From NCBI GenBank assembly GCA_017654935.2, contig CM065701.1:1928609-1992608 (forward strand): a stretch of 64,000 nucleotides of DNA, written 5' to 3'. This DNA is from Phymorhynchus buccinoides (taxonomy: Eukaryota; Mollusca; Gastropoda; Neogastropoda; Raphitomidae). Positions 1 to 12,994 of the stretch are shown here, one piece after another. The notes under the pieces were generated by a model. The model was not told where the DNA came from, did no database searches, and saw only the letters and a list, made by a program, of their open reading frames with translations. Every line of letters starts with the position of its first letter. The stretch's first letter is position 1. Position numbers and translations under genes: made by a program.

Positions 1-194
1 TTTTATGTGCGTAAAGCGCATGGGTATAACTAGAAGTCCTTATCTGAAGGACTCATCGTTCAGTTCAATTTTCCCATCGAATTAGAAAGACAGGGAGAGT
101 CCTGGATTCGATCCAGGGTCACTCGCGCACTGAAATTGGCATGGGAACTGTACCCACTTTGCCACATTCCTTCCTAAAAGGGAAATTCTCATAC

Positions 195-305
195 CTCTTC
201 AAAGCCGCCATAGGTGGTCTTGTAGAACTCGTCCTCATCCTCCGCCTCCAGAAGATGCGTCATGCGACTGCCCGCGTTCCCTCTGCGCGCCCGCTCAGCC
301 GCCAT
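195..305 (-). CDS. VPS72: VPS72/YL1 homologue, first coding exon (gene continues beyond left edge)
   Basis: Seen: the minus strand opens with ATG at 305 and reads 37 codons to a GAAGAG|GTATGAG donor after 195 (phase 0). The product starts MAAERARRGNAGSRM and continues through an acidic stretch to EFYKTTYGGFEE. Known: animal VPS72/YL1 begins with a short basic leader, then LLEAEEEDEFYxTTYGGF, then an acidic region that binds histone H2A.Z-H2B. YL1 is a subunit of the SRCAP and TIP60 chromatin remodelling complexes, where it acts in the nucleus to deliver H2A.Z. The ATG is the only one upstream of the conserved block in this frame and sits in a GC-rich segment typical of a first exon. All later exons, including the YL1 C-terminal domain, lie outside the window. 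Confidence 0.88.
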
Positions 306-1100
306 GGTGCGCCCTCGCTGCTCAACTCAATGGGCTGCTGGGAATAATAAAGTACATGCACTACTAGCTTTAGGCCTATAAGTATAACTCTCTTTTACAA
401 TCATGAATCAGATCTGTACAGCAAAATATGGGTCGATATCCTGGCAATATCTAGAACATTCCGTCATTTATTTACATACATTATTCCTCATAATGTATGA
501 ATGCAGCCATTGTATGCCTTTGTATGCAGACAATGAGACATTGGTCGATGGGGCATTAGTAATAACAAAGTACCTACATGTAGTATGTACTATCGGTTTA
601 GTTAAACAATCATGAATCAGAATCAGATCTGCAGCAAAATGTTGGTTGATATCCCGATAATAGCTACTTTCCCTCTCCATGATCGCTCAGATGCTATAGT
701 TTGCCCAAGTAGGTTCTTCTTCTTCTTCTTCTTCTTCTTCTGTGGTGGTGACCAACTTCTTTATATAGAAGTAATTGTACACACTTTAGGGGGTGACCAT
801 AGAAAAAGAATCAGAAGAGAGAGAGAGGAAGAGAAAGTGAATACACATACAAAACTATCAGAGTGGCTTAGAATCAATAGGAAAAATCAAGTAAAGGAAA
901 CAGATTTTTTTTTTTTTTTAAACACCTAGTTCTCGGCTGGGAAGGAGAAAACTACAGGGAGCTGCTGGCAGCTACGAATTTAATACTGTTGATGGGCTGT
1001 AAATGTAAAAAAAACAAATACAGCACTTGAGGTTTAGAAATTCGACCTTCTAAGTTCTACATTGAGACCTTAGTTTTTACTATCATTAGATCTGCAGCTA
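306..1100. other. VPS72 upstream region
   Basis: This holds the presumed promoter and 5'UTR of the minus-strand VPS72 gene close to 306. Beyond that is AT-rich DNA with a (TTC)n tract at 716-740. A segment beginning AATCATGAATCAGATCTG recurs near 398 and near 608, with a weaker match near 1090. I see no TATA box or coding potential I would defend. Confidence 0.4.
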
Positions 1101-1253
1101 AAATGTGGGTTGATATATATATTGCCCCCCCCCCCCCCCCCCCCCCCCCCCTCATGTACACAGTACAGGCCTCTCCCTCAAATTAAGCCCACTCCCTCCT
1201 CCCCCCCCCCTCCCCTATCTTTTCTTCTTTGATTAAACAACCACCGTCTTATT

Positions 1254-1320
1254 GATCTGATCATCTGGGCAGCATGCCAAACTCTCTGGAAATTTGGCAT
1301 GCTGCCCAGATGATCAGATC
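1254..1320. repeat. Perfect 28-bp inverted repeat (hairpin)
   Basis: Arms at 1254-1281 and 1293-1320 are exact reverse complements, separated by 11 bases. It lies just after a long poly-C tract and just before a LINE fragment. It may be the terminus of a foldback element; no function is evident. Confidence 0.85.
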
Positions 1321-1377
1321 ACCAGATGATATGATCAGATGATGAAGAGTCCCCTGATCAAGAATTACCAACTCCAT

Positions 1378-1850
1378 GGCCAAAACATACATTACAACGA
1401 GTAGAGGAAACATATCTGGGAGTCACCATCTCACAAGATCTTAGATGGGACTCCCACATCTCCAAATTGTGACCAGTCACTGCCGGGTATGCATAAAACA
1501 CGCTATCGCCCGAAGCCATACAATACCGCCCAAAACCACGTAGTTATACTCAAGCATTACAAAAACTGTAATTACGAAGGGAGACTTAAAACTAAATATG
1601 CCAAGTTTAGAATACCGCCGGCTAAGAGGTGACATGATAGAAACGTTTAAAATTTACATAAGTAATACCTATGCAAATTTTTTCACTAACATTGTTATTA
1701 ATCCTTGGAATTCCTTACCCAGTAATATAGTAACTGCAGGAACACTCAATAGTTTTAAAAACATGTTAGATAGACATTGGGAGGATTATAGCTTCCAGAC
1801 AAACTTTACTATTATTTAAATGTAAGAAGCAATACGGTGCCGCGCTTTGT
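1378..1850 (+). mobile_element. LINE reverse transcriptase remnant (Jockey/CR1-like), C-terminal part
   Basis: At about 1380-1470 the plus strand reads WPKHTLQRVEETYLGVTISQ followed by DLRWDSHISKL, matching the YLGV block at the end of the non-LTR reverse transcriptase. After a degraded stretch, 1598-1819 reads PSLEYRRLRGDMIETFKIY and then VINPWNSLPSNIV, the usual C-terminal tail of CR1/Jockey-type ORF2 proteins. Frameshifts and an internal loss separate the two pieces, and the front of the element is missing. It is a dead 5'-truncated copy. Family-level assignment is tentative. Confidence 0.8.
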
Positions 1851-3190
1851 TGCGCCGGAATAATACTTTTTTTTTTTAAACAACCAATCACGAATGACTT
1901 GAAAAAGCAGGCAAAAGGCTATCTAAGCCTATATGCTGTACATCTGATATGATATAATATAAGTTAGGAAGTCATTGATATACTACACAGGTCTTGGTGA
2001 TGGTGCTAGGTATTTCTAGTAATTCTACCAAGTTTCATCCGCATACAGTGATACACCCAGGATTTATGTGATAAAAGCAATATTATTATTAATCCCAACA
2101 AAACCAAGATGGTTTCGCCTTCCGACATTCAGTGGCCTACTGTGTTTGTTGTCTGCTGTCACCAGGGGGAGTAACTTTGCTGCGCTTTTTTTTATCTCTC
2201 TTTCTCTCTCTCTCAGTCTCTGTATCTCTCACACACATTTTTATATAAAATAAAATGACATAAAATTTATTAAACTGACATTATGTAAAATAAATTTAAA
2301 TAAAATAAAATAAGCTAAAATGAGATGAAACACAATAAAATGCCGTGTGTGTCAGTGTGTGTGTCACTGACAGTGACACTGTGTCACTGTGTGTGTGTCA
2401 CAAACTTATGCCCTAAGACTAAGTTTTAAAGTAAACATGAAACAATCTATAAAAACTATACCTCGTGGGGTTTTTTTCAAAAGCTACTATCAAGTCTCGG
2501 TTTTTGCTGCCTAAATACCGTAACACACTTCTTTCGCTTTCTTCAGCCGCTAGACTTTCTGCAACAGACCCCAAAATGTGAATCTTGATAACGAGCACAT
2601 TAGCGGAAGTTGACCAGTGACCGCTTTTTCTTGTTTCAAAAAGCAAAAGAAGACTGGTACACTGCCTTACCTCCCTTTCTTCTTCTTCTCTTTAGGCAGC
2701 CAACTTCAACACGCTGAAGGTTCTGCTGCTCTTTAGGGGGTAGTACGAAAAAGAGAAAAATAGCAAAAGATAGAGTACAAAGCGAAATAATAACATTATG
2801 GGGAAATAGAAAGAAAGAAATGATTGCAAGACAGTCAGGAAATAACTGCGTATTCACAGATACACAGTTTACCATGTAGAAAGAATTAATGAAATTTAAA
2901 ACAGGAGAAGAAAAAAAAAAGTGAAATATGTGAGGATTTTATTTGGGAAGGGGGGATGGAGGGGGGTTGGGGTGGGTGGGTGTGATAGAGGGAAAGACGA
3001 GTTAGAGGTCATGCCCGACCGTTAAATGTACCCAGACTGGCCAGGGACACCCGGGCCCCACATGATGCATGTAGAGTGTCATGCACGACCGCTTAGTCCC
3101 CCCAGATCAACCGGGGAAACACGGGCCCCACATGATGCATGCACAGGAGTATTTGTATTTAGGGGACAATACATGCATGGAAAAAAATAT
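1851..3190. other. Intergenic DNA with simple repeats
   Basis: AT-rich sequence with a short CT tract near 2195-2235 and a (TGTG)-rich foldback near 2345-2400. Around 3010-3140 a roughly 80-base segment is imperfectly duplicated (CATGATGCATG occurs twice). No supported gene. Confidence 0.5.
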
Positions 3191-3194
3191 TTTA

Positions 3195-3410
3195 AAATGT
3201 GGCTACGCTGCTCTGTCCCACTGGACACTTATACAGCGCTGTGCGTTGCGACAGAAAGAAAAATAAACCAAACTAAAAATCAACACAAAAACAACGGAAC
3301 TAAAAATAGAATTCACCCCAGCGTTTCATGTCTCGGGTCAGGCCAATCCGGCTACCGTAGCGGTCCCCGGGGACGTACCCCGACCGGCACAGCCCCAACC
3401 ATCATTGTCA
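3195..3410 (+). repeat. Left arm of a 0.2-kb inverted repeat pair
   Basis: This segment runs from GGCTACGCTGCTCTGTCCCA through a GTAGCGGTCCCCGGGGACGT block and reappears in reverse complement at about 5183-5397, with small indels. The two arms enclose 1.77 kb containing a LINE fragment and a GT microsatellite. They could be terminal repeats of one element or two opposite copies of a dispersed repeat. Confidence 0.8.
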
Positions 3411-3455
3411 CTTTTTGCTGGGGAGGGAGTGATACAGCTAGAATGACAGAATGTT

Positions 3456-4362
3456 AAGCTCCTGCTTAAAATACCAAGCAAGAAGCTTCTGCTGCATATG
3501 TTGGGAGCGCGTTCCAGATTGGAACCGTCCTCGGGAAGAAGCTGAATTTGAAACAGTTTGTATTCTGGGGGAACTGCCGAAATTTGTTTGAGTGATTCAT
3601 TCTTGTTCGTGTTGGCATGTTGGTAAGATATTGGTTACATTTGATGTTAACAAGGTTGTTGATGATTTTTAAGAATACTGTGAGCTGGATCTTAATTTTT
3701 TTTTGTCTCCTAGATTCTAGTGTTTCCCAGCCTATAGTTCATCCAGCATTGATGTGGACGCTGCTGGCCGGTGTTGTGGTAGCGGTTGGTTGCATACCTG
3801 GCTGCTTTGCGTTGTACCATTTCGATCTTAGATATCTGGTCCTGGTGATATGGATTCCAGACTGAGCAGCAGTAGTCAAGGTGGGGATGAACGAGGGTCT
3901 TGTATGCATTGGCTTTTGTTTCTGTTTTGGGGCTCTTCAGATTTCGTCTTAGAAATCCTAATACACCATTTGCCTTTTTTGACACACAATCTATATGGGT
4001 CTTCCAGCTGAGGTCAGATGATAAATGGACCCCTAGATATTTTAATGAGTTTGTCTGCTCTAAGATGTGCCCTTTCAATTTGTAGGTAAACGCTTTGGGA
4101 GATCTGGATCTGGTGATGGTCATGATGTTACATTTACCTGGGTGAAAATCCATTCCCCAGGTTCTCTCCCATTTCTCCAAATGGTGAAGATCTTCCTGCA
4201 GGATGGAACAGTCGTCATGAGATTTTATCTCCCTGTAGACGATGCAGTCATCCGCAAAGAGACGGACTGAGCTTCTGAGCTGATCTGGCAAGTCGTTGAT
4301 GAACAGTAAGAAGAGCACTGGTCCGAGTACGGTGCCCTGAGGACCGGCTACTTTGATGGCGC
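3456..4362 (-). mobile_element. LINE ORF2 fragment: reverse transcriptase C-terminal half
   Basis: The minus strand reads GPQGTVLGPVLFLLFINDLP, then the catalytic-site block FADDCIVY (F/YADD motif), then KYLGVHLSSDLSWKTHI and WNPYHQDQISKIEMVQRKAA. These are fingers-to-palm and thumb motifs of a Jockey/CR1/Rex-type non-LTR reverse transcriptase. A frameshift near 3790 moves the reading frame, after which the tail (KFSFFPRTVPIWNALP) can still be followed to about 3460. The 5' part, including endonuclease and the first RT motifs, is absent. The break coincides with a GT/GC microsatellite at 4355-4420. Not functional. Confidence 0.9.
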
Positions 4363-4737
4363 GCGCGTTTGCTCGCGTGCGTGCGTGCGTGCGTGCGTGT
4401 GTGTGTGTGTGTGTGACAAACAAAAAGCCAAGTGTGTGTGTCTGTCTGTGCGTGTGTCTGTCTGAAACACAAAACGGGCCTTATAACTCCGCCGTTTTTC
4501 GACGGTAGTACCGCTGATGAGGTTTATCCGAGGCGTGGTTACTACTACACATCTGTATTATTAAAAAATCGGGACTTTACTGGTTTAGCACTGCCTCCGG
4601 GCATTGCCTCCAGTATTGTACCCACCATCTTTGTAATTACAAATGCCTCACATGGCAGGCCGAAGAGGGCGTAAAACCCTATATTTTCTTATTCGTAGGG
4701 GGATGGTTGGGTGTGGTGTGGTGTGGTGGGGAGTAGA

Positions 4738-5060
4738 ACGCAATGAGAGAAGAAGATCGAAGGAAGGAGAGACACAAAAGTAATAGCGGATGGGTGGGGG
4801 TGGGGCGTAGGGTGCGGTGTGAGGGCGGGGGATGGTGGGGGAGGGGGTGCGGTGGGGGGTAGAGCAGGATGACAGAAGAAGATGGAAAGAAGGAGAGACA
4901 CAAAAAAGAAGATCGAAGGAAGGAGAGACACAAAAGTAATAGCGGATGGGTGGGGGTGGGGTGTAGGGTGCGGTGTGAGGGCGGGGGATGGTGTGCGGTG
5001 GGGGGTAGAGCAGGATGACAGAAGAAGATGGAAAGAAGGAGAGACACAAAAGTAATAATA
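4738..5060. repeat. Tandem repeat, about 170 bp x 2
   Basis: A GA-rich block (GAAGATCGAAGGAAGGAGAG) followed by a G-rich block (GGTGGGGGTGGGG) occurs at about 4745-4860 and again at about 4910-5010, with further partial GAAGATGGAAAGAAGGAGAG copies. Open frames on the minus strand here are proline/histidine/serine low complexity and are not credible proteins. Confidence 0.75.
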
Positions 5061-5182
5061 TAATATTTCGTGGACCCAGAAAAACTACTGCTCAGCATTA
5101 CCGGTACTTGGCATTACCAATACTAGGCATTACCGGTACTCGGTATTTCAGGCGTTGCGCTAGTTATTAATTAAAACTAAAA

Positions 5183-5397
5183 GCATGGTTGGGGCTGTGC
5201 CGGTCGGGGTACGTCCCCGGGGGCCGCTACGGTAGCCGGATTGGCCTGACTTGAGACATGAAACGCTGGGGAGACTTCTATTTTAAGTTCTTTTGTTTTT
5301 GTGTTGATTTTTAGTTTGGTTTATTGTTCTTTATGCCGTTACAGCACAACGCTGTACCGGCCTGTGTAAGTGTCCAGTGGGACAGAGCAGCGTAGCC
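5183..5397 (-). repeat. Right arm of the 0.2-kb inverted repeat pair
   Basis: Reverse complement of 3195-3410, including the GGGGCTGTGCCGGTCGGGGT block and the AAGTGTCCAGTGGGACAGAG block near the outer end. Confidence 0.8.
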
Positions 5398-6860
5398 AGA
5401 TTCAGAGAAAACAGAAATTTAATTATATAACATGCAGTTCTCACTCCACACCCAATCATTCTTCTGCCCTCCGATGGATCTTGCTCACTGATCCACTCAA
5501 CTTGATGCCGGGGGTCTTTTGTATAAATAGTTCCCCCACCTTCTGGAAATTCTATGCATCTGTATCGTTAAAAATTCGGGACTTTCCTGGAGTTGCACTG
5601 CCTCCAGGATCGTCCCACCATCTTTATATCTACTATTGTTCCATATGTGTCTGTTTCAGACCGGATTACGTTAAACGGATTTTCATCCTGGAAGTTCTGT
5701 ACGTGCTTGCAACTTCCTCTAATCTGTCACTCCCTTTGACTCTGCCTTTTCCCTTTGTTTACTGCCATCTACTATCTTTCTGCCTTACCGGTCCATTCTA
5801 CTGCCTTTTGTCAAGAAATAGTTTCAAAAAGATATCCTCCAGCCGAAGTCTGGTCGACTTGCTAGGCCTTACTATTTTTTAGGCGCTTAACGGCGCAACA
5901 TGACGCATCTGCGCTCATAATTGACAGCCACACTGAGCGATGAAAGAAGAAAAAGAAATAGGCTATGTCACAATTAGGGATAGAAAAGATAAATAATTAT
6001 GAAAATATTAATGTCACAGTCCTCCGGTCTGGAACATATAATAATTATGTGAACATATAAATAAGTGTGTGTGTGTGTGTGTGCGTGTGTGTGTGTGTGT
6101 GCGCGCGGGCGTGTGTGTGTGTACAAGATTTTATAACTACATGTAGTGGCACAGTAGTAATTCATGAGTGCGTCTTAGAGTCCATATTAGTATAGTAGTA
6201 TGTAAATTAGGCTAAACTCCCAAACCACGATTGGCTGTTTAGCCTAATTTACATATGTACATGTACTACTAACCGTTAAGATTAAAATAAAAATTATAGC
6301 CCGGTCGACAACAAAGGCCATGTCAGGGCTTTCACCACATTAAATCTTACCACGTATTGTGGACTGTCTAAGACGCACTCATGATTACATGCCCTGGGTT
6401 CTTCTTCTGATGATAATAATAATAATTAGAGGGCTTACGCTTGCCTTTGAGAGCAAACATGACAGGATTCTCCCCCTAAACAGCCATATCTCAGTGGTAG
6501 TTTTGTTTTGACTCGTGAATAAAATAACGTCACTTTACACTTGTGTGTAGTTGTTTGTATGTTGTATCACGGTTCCAGTGACGTTGCAGTCTGTTTCAGT
6601 TTGGTTTTTTTACTTGATGGACTGGCGGTTAATTTAATGGTGCTATAAATGGGCGCCATAAAGAATGTTAAAGTATTATGCTTTTTGGAGTGAAAATATC
6701 GATAGGACAACAAGCTCCATGCGGTATTAATTAACAATTAAAGAAAAACAAAAGCAGAACAATAATGAAACACTACACGCGTACAATGCTTTTATTGACA
6801 TAGAATGCATTAACAGAAACATATCCCGAAGGGTGTCATTATCAACAGAGAAAAAGTGCA
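5398..6860. other. Intergenic DNA with a GT microsatellite and a hairpin
   Basis: A (GT)n tract lies at 6066-6121. An 18-bp inverted repeat has arms at 6200-6217 and 6237-6254 (ATGTAAATTAGGCTAAAC and its complement). No open frame here looks like a conserved protein. Confidence 0.5.
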
Positions 6861-6867
6861 GCAAGGT

Positions 6868-7206
6868 ATGTTCTGAATAGACAGGAATACATCTAGCGTC
6901 AACGCAATGCTCCACCATCTGCAGTGGTCTACCCTGGCTGAACGCCGCCATGCAAGCATGCTTGGCATGTTCTACAAAATGATGAATGGACAAGCCTGCA
7001 TCAGGTGCACCTCCCTCCAACCTCTACCCCCATCAGCAGAAGACACAACCACAATCTACAATTCCAAAGAATCCCCTCAAGAACTGACTACAGAAACTTC
7101 CTTCTTCCCCAAAACCATCCGAGACTGGAACTCCCTGACCCCAGAAATCATCCGGTGCCCCACGCTCAGCTCCTTCATCTCGAGGGTACTGAAGCAGTTT
7201 GCATAA
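6868..7206 (+). mobile_element. LINE ORF2 C-terminal tail
   Basis: The plus strand reads AARYVLNRQEY, shifts frame near 6893, then continues MLHHLQWSTLAERRHASMLG, FYKMMNGQ and PKTIRDWNSLTPEI to a stop at 7206. This order (QRRAARF, LxWxxLxxRR, RDWNSLP) is the standard end of Jockey-like ORF2. The upstream body is missing, so it is a truncated dead copy. It differs in sequence from the copies at 1378 and 3456. Confidence 0.85.
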
Positions 7207-8988
7207 ACACACACCGACCCCCCCCCCTCTCCTTCCCTTCCGATTAAAGGCTTGGAGACATATTTATATCCACCAAGGACACTTTTTATTGTCACTGGGT
7301 ACTTTGACTTGCGTAAAACGTGTGCAATCCCAGGGGACCTCAGGTTTACCATCTTTTCCAATCTCTCTCTTTCTCTAGATGTTGGTATTCCCAGCCCCAA
7401 TCCTTGGTACGTCTGAACCACTCAGCTCAATTTCATTGAAATCAGTGCAGAAAGTTAGGCTGTGTAAACTGCACCATGTACTTTCTTCACACACACAGGA
7501 CAACAAGAGGATCACAGGGACACACACGCACGCACACACACACAAATGAGAGAGCAGAGAGAGAGAGAAATGGTCCTCTGGAGCCAGCAGAACTGGAAGT
7601 ACACACACGCACACAAACACACATTAAAAATGCTTCCACACCTTGCAACTTTAATACTAATTTAATTCATGTGTAACTTTAGTTTCAATCATCTATTTAT
7701 ACGCAATCTCACAGCATTTTACGAGCCAAACATTACAACAAAAACTATTAAAAAAACCAAACAAACACAAATTAAATCTATGTCGATTCACTGATTTGAA
7801 AACATATTTATAGTACAGGGGGAAAGGCAAGCCAAAATATTGTTTGAAAGGGAAAACAACAAAAACTGAGGAAGCAAAGCGACAACAATGGATGACCGAA
7901 GCAAAGAATAATGTCAAAAACAAATAAAAGGACATTGATCACAATCTCTGTTAAACAACCCCCCCCCCCCCCCCCCCCATTGCAACGCACCAAGAAGATA
8001 ACCTGTGCAGCATAACGGACAGACGAGTGCATTATAATGTCATTCTCTGCGTAACCAGCTTCTAACATACAAGCCCCCATTCCAACAAAATGCTATAGCA
8101 ATAGTTCATGCCACACTTTCTTAACACGTAGCATACTCAAAGGTTTTATGTTCAAACAAATATTCATAACAAAACAGTCAAAAAATGTTGTGTGCAGATC
8201 ATATGGAAATTACAAGATAATGAAAGAACATGAAATAATGAAAAAAGTCGTGAAAACAAAAAGTTTGATCACAAAAGCAGTGCAGACAAATAGAGAGCGA
8301 TTAAAAAATGTCTTATAATCAATCACAGTACAGTCACACATATTTCTCAGCAATTTAAAGGAAACTAATATCGCCTAACAATGGCAAGACAGCTCATAAA
8401 CCTGTACACGCACATACACAACTTAAAACAATCTTGAGAAAAGTGTTTGGGCAAAAATAAAAAAATTAATTGAAACAGCAAACAAAAATTAATGAAAGAA
8501 AGTCAACATTTCAACGATTAATATAATAAACACACACACATGTTGCGCATGCATGCACACACACACATGCACACACACAAACAGCAACAACATGACAAAA
8601 CAATTTTTGTCAACAAAAAGGTGACACTTGAAGACAAAAGAAAACCTCAAAGAAAATGCATAAGAATTATGAATAAATCAATAAATCAATAAATCAATAA
8701 CTACAAACAACAGTCTGTGTTAATCATTGGACACAGTGTTCAACAATTTCACCAACAGTTCCTTGACATTTTCAATTTCATTTCGATACTTTCAAAAAAC
8801 AAACAACAATAACAAACATCTTAATCAGAACAATTCCTTTCAAGCAATAATGCTAAATATCAAAACTCCTAGCACAAGATTAGCTATAACCTACCAAAAA
8901 AGTGGTTTTCCGGCAAAATGCGATGATTGTTTCAATGGCACCCACGAATCAATTCACAAATACAGGAATTCTAACACAAAAATGGACA

Positions 8989-9232
8989 TTAACCCTTTCA
9001 CCGCCAATGTGGCATTTATGCACCACAATGGTTTAACACCCATGTCACTAAAAGACATGAAATCAGGGCCTGTTATCCAAAGACCCTATTTTCTTAATTT
9101 TGGGAGGTAAGGATAGGCCTAATGCTTTACATGTCACAGAGGAATTCCCAACATTGCAGATGTTTTGTCTCTACCCAGTTAAGTTTAATGGTATTTTGGG
9201 GGCTGGAAAATGGCAGGCGGCGAAAGGGTTAA
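8989..9232 (+). mobile_element. TTAA-flanked MITE, family A (piggyBac-like ends)
   Basis: The element is bounded by TTAA on both sides and its ends are inverted (CCCTTTCACCGCCA and its near complement GGCGGCGAAAGGG). It is about 240 bp and non-coding. TTAA target duplication with CCC-starting termini is the known signature of piggyBac transposons, so this is inferred to be a non-autonomous derivative. Six further copies lie in this window. Confidence 0.85.
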
Positions 9233-9880
9233 CTAAACATAAATAGGAACAACATAATGCGGAGGGCCATTTGTCAAAGACACTATCAATTCTGCAGTCA
9301 TTTACAACCGCAGTAATCGCCACAGAGTGCACAAAATAGAGACAAGAGAAACGGGTGTGAAAAAATTGATGGTTTCAGGATAGAGAGGTATGGCATGCAG
9401 AAATGACTTCACGTTACCGTAACTCATTCAAGTCGTTCTGGCCATTTATGTCCGGAATTATATATAGCTGTCAATTTGATGCATTTTTTTTCTCTCAAGG
9501 GAAGTAAATCTGTGTGCACACCATACCTTGGTCACTTCTAAACTCGCTTTGCTCACTTAGACCACAATTTTGCCTCTGACTTTGCTTTTGTAGTGGTTTG
9601 TTGTGGGGGACCAATCGGTGTAGAGTTTTTCTATATAAAGTCTATATATAAAAAAGTCTGATCTACCACTTCCTTTTGTCTAAACCTGAAGTAAAAACCC
9701 GTAATCTTCTTTCATTTCTCCTTTTGTTTATGTATGTTTTGTTTGTGTGCATGGCTGGAGTGATTTGTGAGTTTTTTTAATAATTCAAAATTGTTGCGAT
9801 GCGAATGACTTAAGCACATACATTTTGTTCGGTCAGTTTTACACGAGTTTTCTTTTTCTTTCTTTCATGGAACAACCGCC

Positions 9881-10084
9881 TTAACCCTTTCACTGCCAGA
9901 GGAAAACAGATCAATTATTGATTTTGTTAATATAAAATTTAAAAGAGACCCGTTAGACTCAAGTGGTCTAGAGAGATATCCTTCCTGACTTGTCTAAACC
10001 ACAAACCATCAATCCAGGGCTATGACATCAAAAGTTATGACATCATCGATGACATCACACAGGACTGGGCAGGGAAGTGGTTAA
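9881..10084 (+). mobile_element. TTAA-flanked MITE, family B
   Basis: It starts TTAACCCTTTCACTGCCAG and ends GGGAAGTGGTTAA. The interior differs from family A and carries a TGACATCATCGATGACATCA palindrome. Termini resemble family A. A second probable copy is at 28838-29080. Confidence 0.65.
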
Positions 10085-12994
10085 TCCTGTTGATGATTCG
10101 GTTGTAGTTCTTCTTCTTCTTCTGTGTTCCCAGGCCATATGGCCATAATGGTTATGGTATGTGTCCGGTTTTCCGTCCTCACGAGAACTATATAAAAATT
10201 ATTTTTTACATCGGATCAATCTTTCTCAATCTGCTGCTACCCCCCTCTTCTGCCGAGTCAGTTGATCTAGTTTCAACTTCGACTAGTTTCAACTTCGACT
10301 GCCCGTCTTTGCTTCGATTCAGCTACATTCTAAGTATGATTCCTCCAAAAAGTACATCAATCCTTTCATCATCGCCTATCAACTCCACTCGTGACCAGTC
10401 ACCACCACCAATCCCACCAAATCCGTTTTTTTCCACTCAACTGTAAACGGTTAGAGCCGCTACTCGACAAGGCGGAAGGCCATTTTATTTTGACTGCGCA
10501 TGTGCGTCAACGACGAAAATGCAATGATGTAAGCGTCTAAAACTAGGAAAGCACATGGGCAACCACATAGCAAGCCTGCCGCATCGGTAGCTACTGCCGA
10601 TGGCGTAAGAAGAGTTAAATATCCACACATGATAAAATACACAGGGAAGAGTGATTTGTTGTTGTTGACCCACACAGCTCTTTAAATTGTCGACGGTCAA
10701 CTTTCATAGGAAAAAAACCCTGACGGTTTGACCTTTAAAAAGAAGAGAAACTATCGACACTTCAAAACAAAACAAAACAATAAAGAAAGTCTGTCAATGA
10801 TTGTCGCCCAAATCCTGTATGGTGGATCAGTGCATAAGAGTCCTTTGCATGTTCAGGACATGTACTCTTTTCGTCAACATTATCAAATAACACAACAAAC
10901 CAACAACAAATCAATCAAACAGATGACACGCTGATTACAAATAACACATATTACCCTCTCTCCCACCCCTCTTTTAGCCACAATCCAACTCCCCATAAAC
11001 CTTCTGTGTATCATTCAATTTTTTTTTTAAAAGTACAAAAAAAGAACAACATGCTACAAAACACAAACGCAGCAAAAAAAGGATGTAATTGCAAAGCGAA
11101 TAATGAGACACTCGTCGTGAACGACCTATGGTACCCACACAAAGCAAAGCAGAACCTCAACACTCATCTCTAACCACACCCCAAATTCCATTCTTCTACA
11201 ACGCAACACTGTGATGTTATTGTGCACTTAATAACAGGAGCACAATAAACTCATGAAAATACCCAAACGTAAGTACATGCGTAACGTTTTCAAAAGGTAA
11301 CAAACTTCAAGGTAACCCTTTTCCATTGGTTTAAGCCAGCAATGAAATGAACCCATCACTTGCATTCTGTTCCTTTTTTTTTAATACTGAAAGTCACCCT
11401 AGTGGTGGCATTCTTTTATTAATTAACATGCGGCTCCTTTGACAAAGGCCATTCACTCCTCGCCAGCACAGCAGTCAAGAATGCCCAGTGCACACTTCAG
11501 TGTCAAACCTAAAACTCTATGTGCAGCTGCATGCATGCGTGTGTGTGTACAAATGTGCACATGCATGTGCATCCTTTGATAGCATGCATACCTTCTTAAC
11601 CATTTGTTCATGAATCTCCGTGTGAGCCTGACTGCCTCCCTGAGTCCATACCCACTCACACAATAAATAATCCCTTCAACCCCACCCACCTTCAACTCCA
11701 CCCGCTGCATAATTACAATGGCAATATCAAATCATTATATATCAACAGATTTTTCCATAAACAAAAATTCATTTCACATACCTCTTGACACCAACAATTC
11801 ATTTCACCTACCTCCCGACACAAACAATTCATTTCACCTACCTCCTGACACCAACAATTCATCCTATTCCCTCGTTTGCTTCAACAAACATCCTAATTGT
11901 ATCTTCTCCAAAATGGATAATAGATTTTCTAAAACTAGGCATATTCTCAAAACCAATAAGGCATTTGCCACGAGTGTTCGTTCTCTATACTAGACCACTA
12001 ATTTGCCCGCGCTCAATCTGCCCGAGTTACGCTGACCTTTCTAATTCAACTCTCTAAATTCAACTCAATGAAATTCAAGGTCGCCAGCACACAGCAAATG
12101 CCCTATTCAATTTCTTATAAGTGAATACGTACTCTCTAACAGAAAGCTTCTCTCGAGAAGTGCGTTTTCGTCAAAACGAGTTCTCCAAAGAGAAAGCACT
12201 CTCATCCAAAAATGAATGCCCATGCTCAAACTGAATACCTTTTTCGTAAAACAAAATACCACAAGTGCCCCCCCACCCCCAACCAGACTTTACAACCGCC
12301 TACACATACACACGTAACAGGTTGTCGGGATTAAAGGCAACATCCACAGTTGTCGCCGGTAAAAGGAAATAACTATATACTGAGTAAAGCCTACAAAGGT
12401 TTTTGTTGTTTCTTCCCCAACCAGCTAAAGAACATGAAACCAACAAATCTAAAGAAGGTTAAAAAAGAAGGTTGGTATGAAATTTAAACATAAGACAACC
12501 GTCTTCAAACAGATGTTGTAGCATGAAAATCAACATGGCTGACTGTGATAGTGTAAAGTAATGCAGAGGTACCGTAAATGTATCTCTCCCTACCCCCACA
12601 CCCATCCTTTTTTAAAACAAACAGGTTCTTTCTTTTTAATGACATTTCTCTGACAATTTATACCAATCCCCCAAAATCCTTGGACCATAGAAAAAATCCT
12701 CTGACCTGCTTGACAGGCTATCTCTTAATCAGCTAGCACACACGGGGCAGAAATCCAACCACGGTTTGCCTCCACCGAGACATCCTCTCCTTCTACAGGG
12801 GATCATCAGGGATGCTACTGCAAAGAACCCCTGACATCTCCAGTCTCTGTTCACAGGCAATCGCACTGATGAATGGTCTTGAAACACACCACGGCTTCTT
12901 CCAAGGACGATGACACCGGGTGGGCAGCATCACCGGCTTCCCCCCGAGTAAAGCCTCCCCGGCTGACCACAGCCAGAGAAGCCGGCACCGTCAG

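Larger units (their letters stand above)
7207..12994 (-). other. Region downstream of GYS: 3'UTR and intergenic
   Basis: On the minus strand this follows the GYS stop codon. It is AT- and CA-rich with a poly-C run near 7961, two TTAA MITEs, a 30-base unit (ACAATTCATTTCAC) repeated three times at about 11768-11862, and no supported ORF. Candidate minus-strand AATAAA signals (TTTATT on plus) lie near 11415 and 6791. The sequence alone cannot say where GYS transcription ends. Confidence 0.45.
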
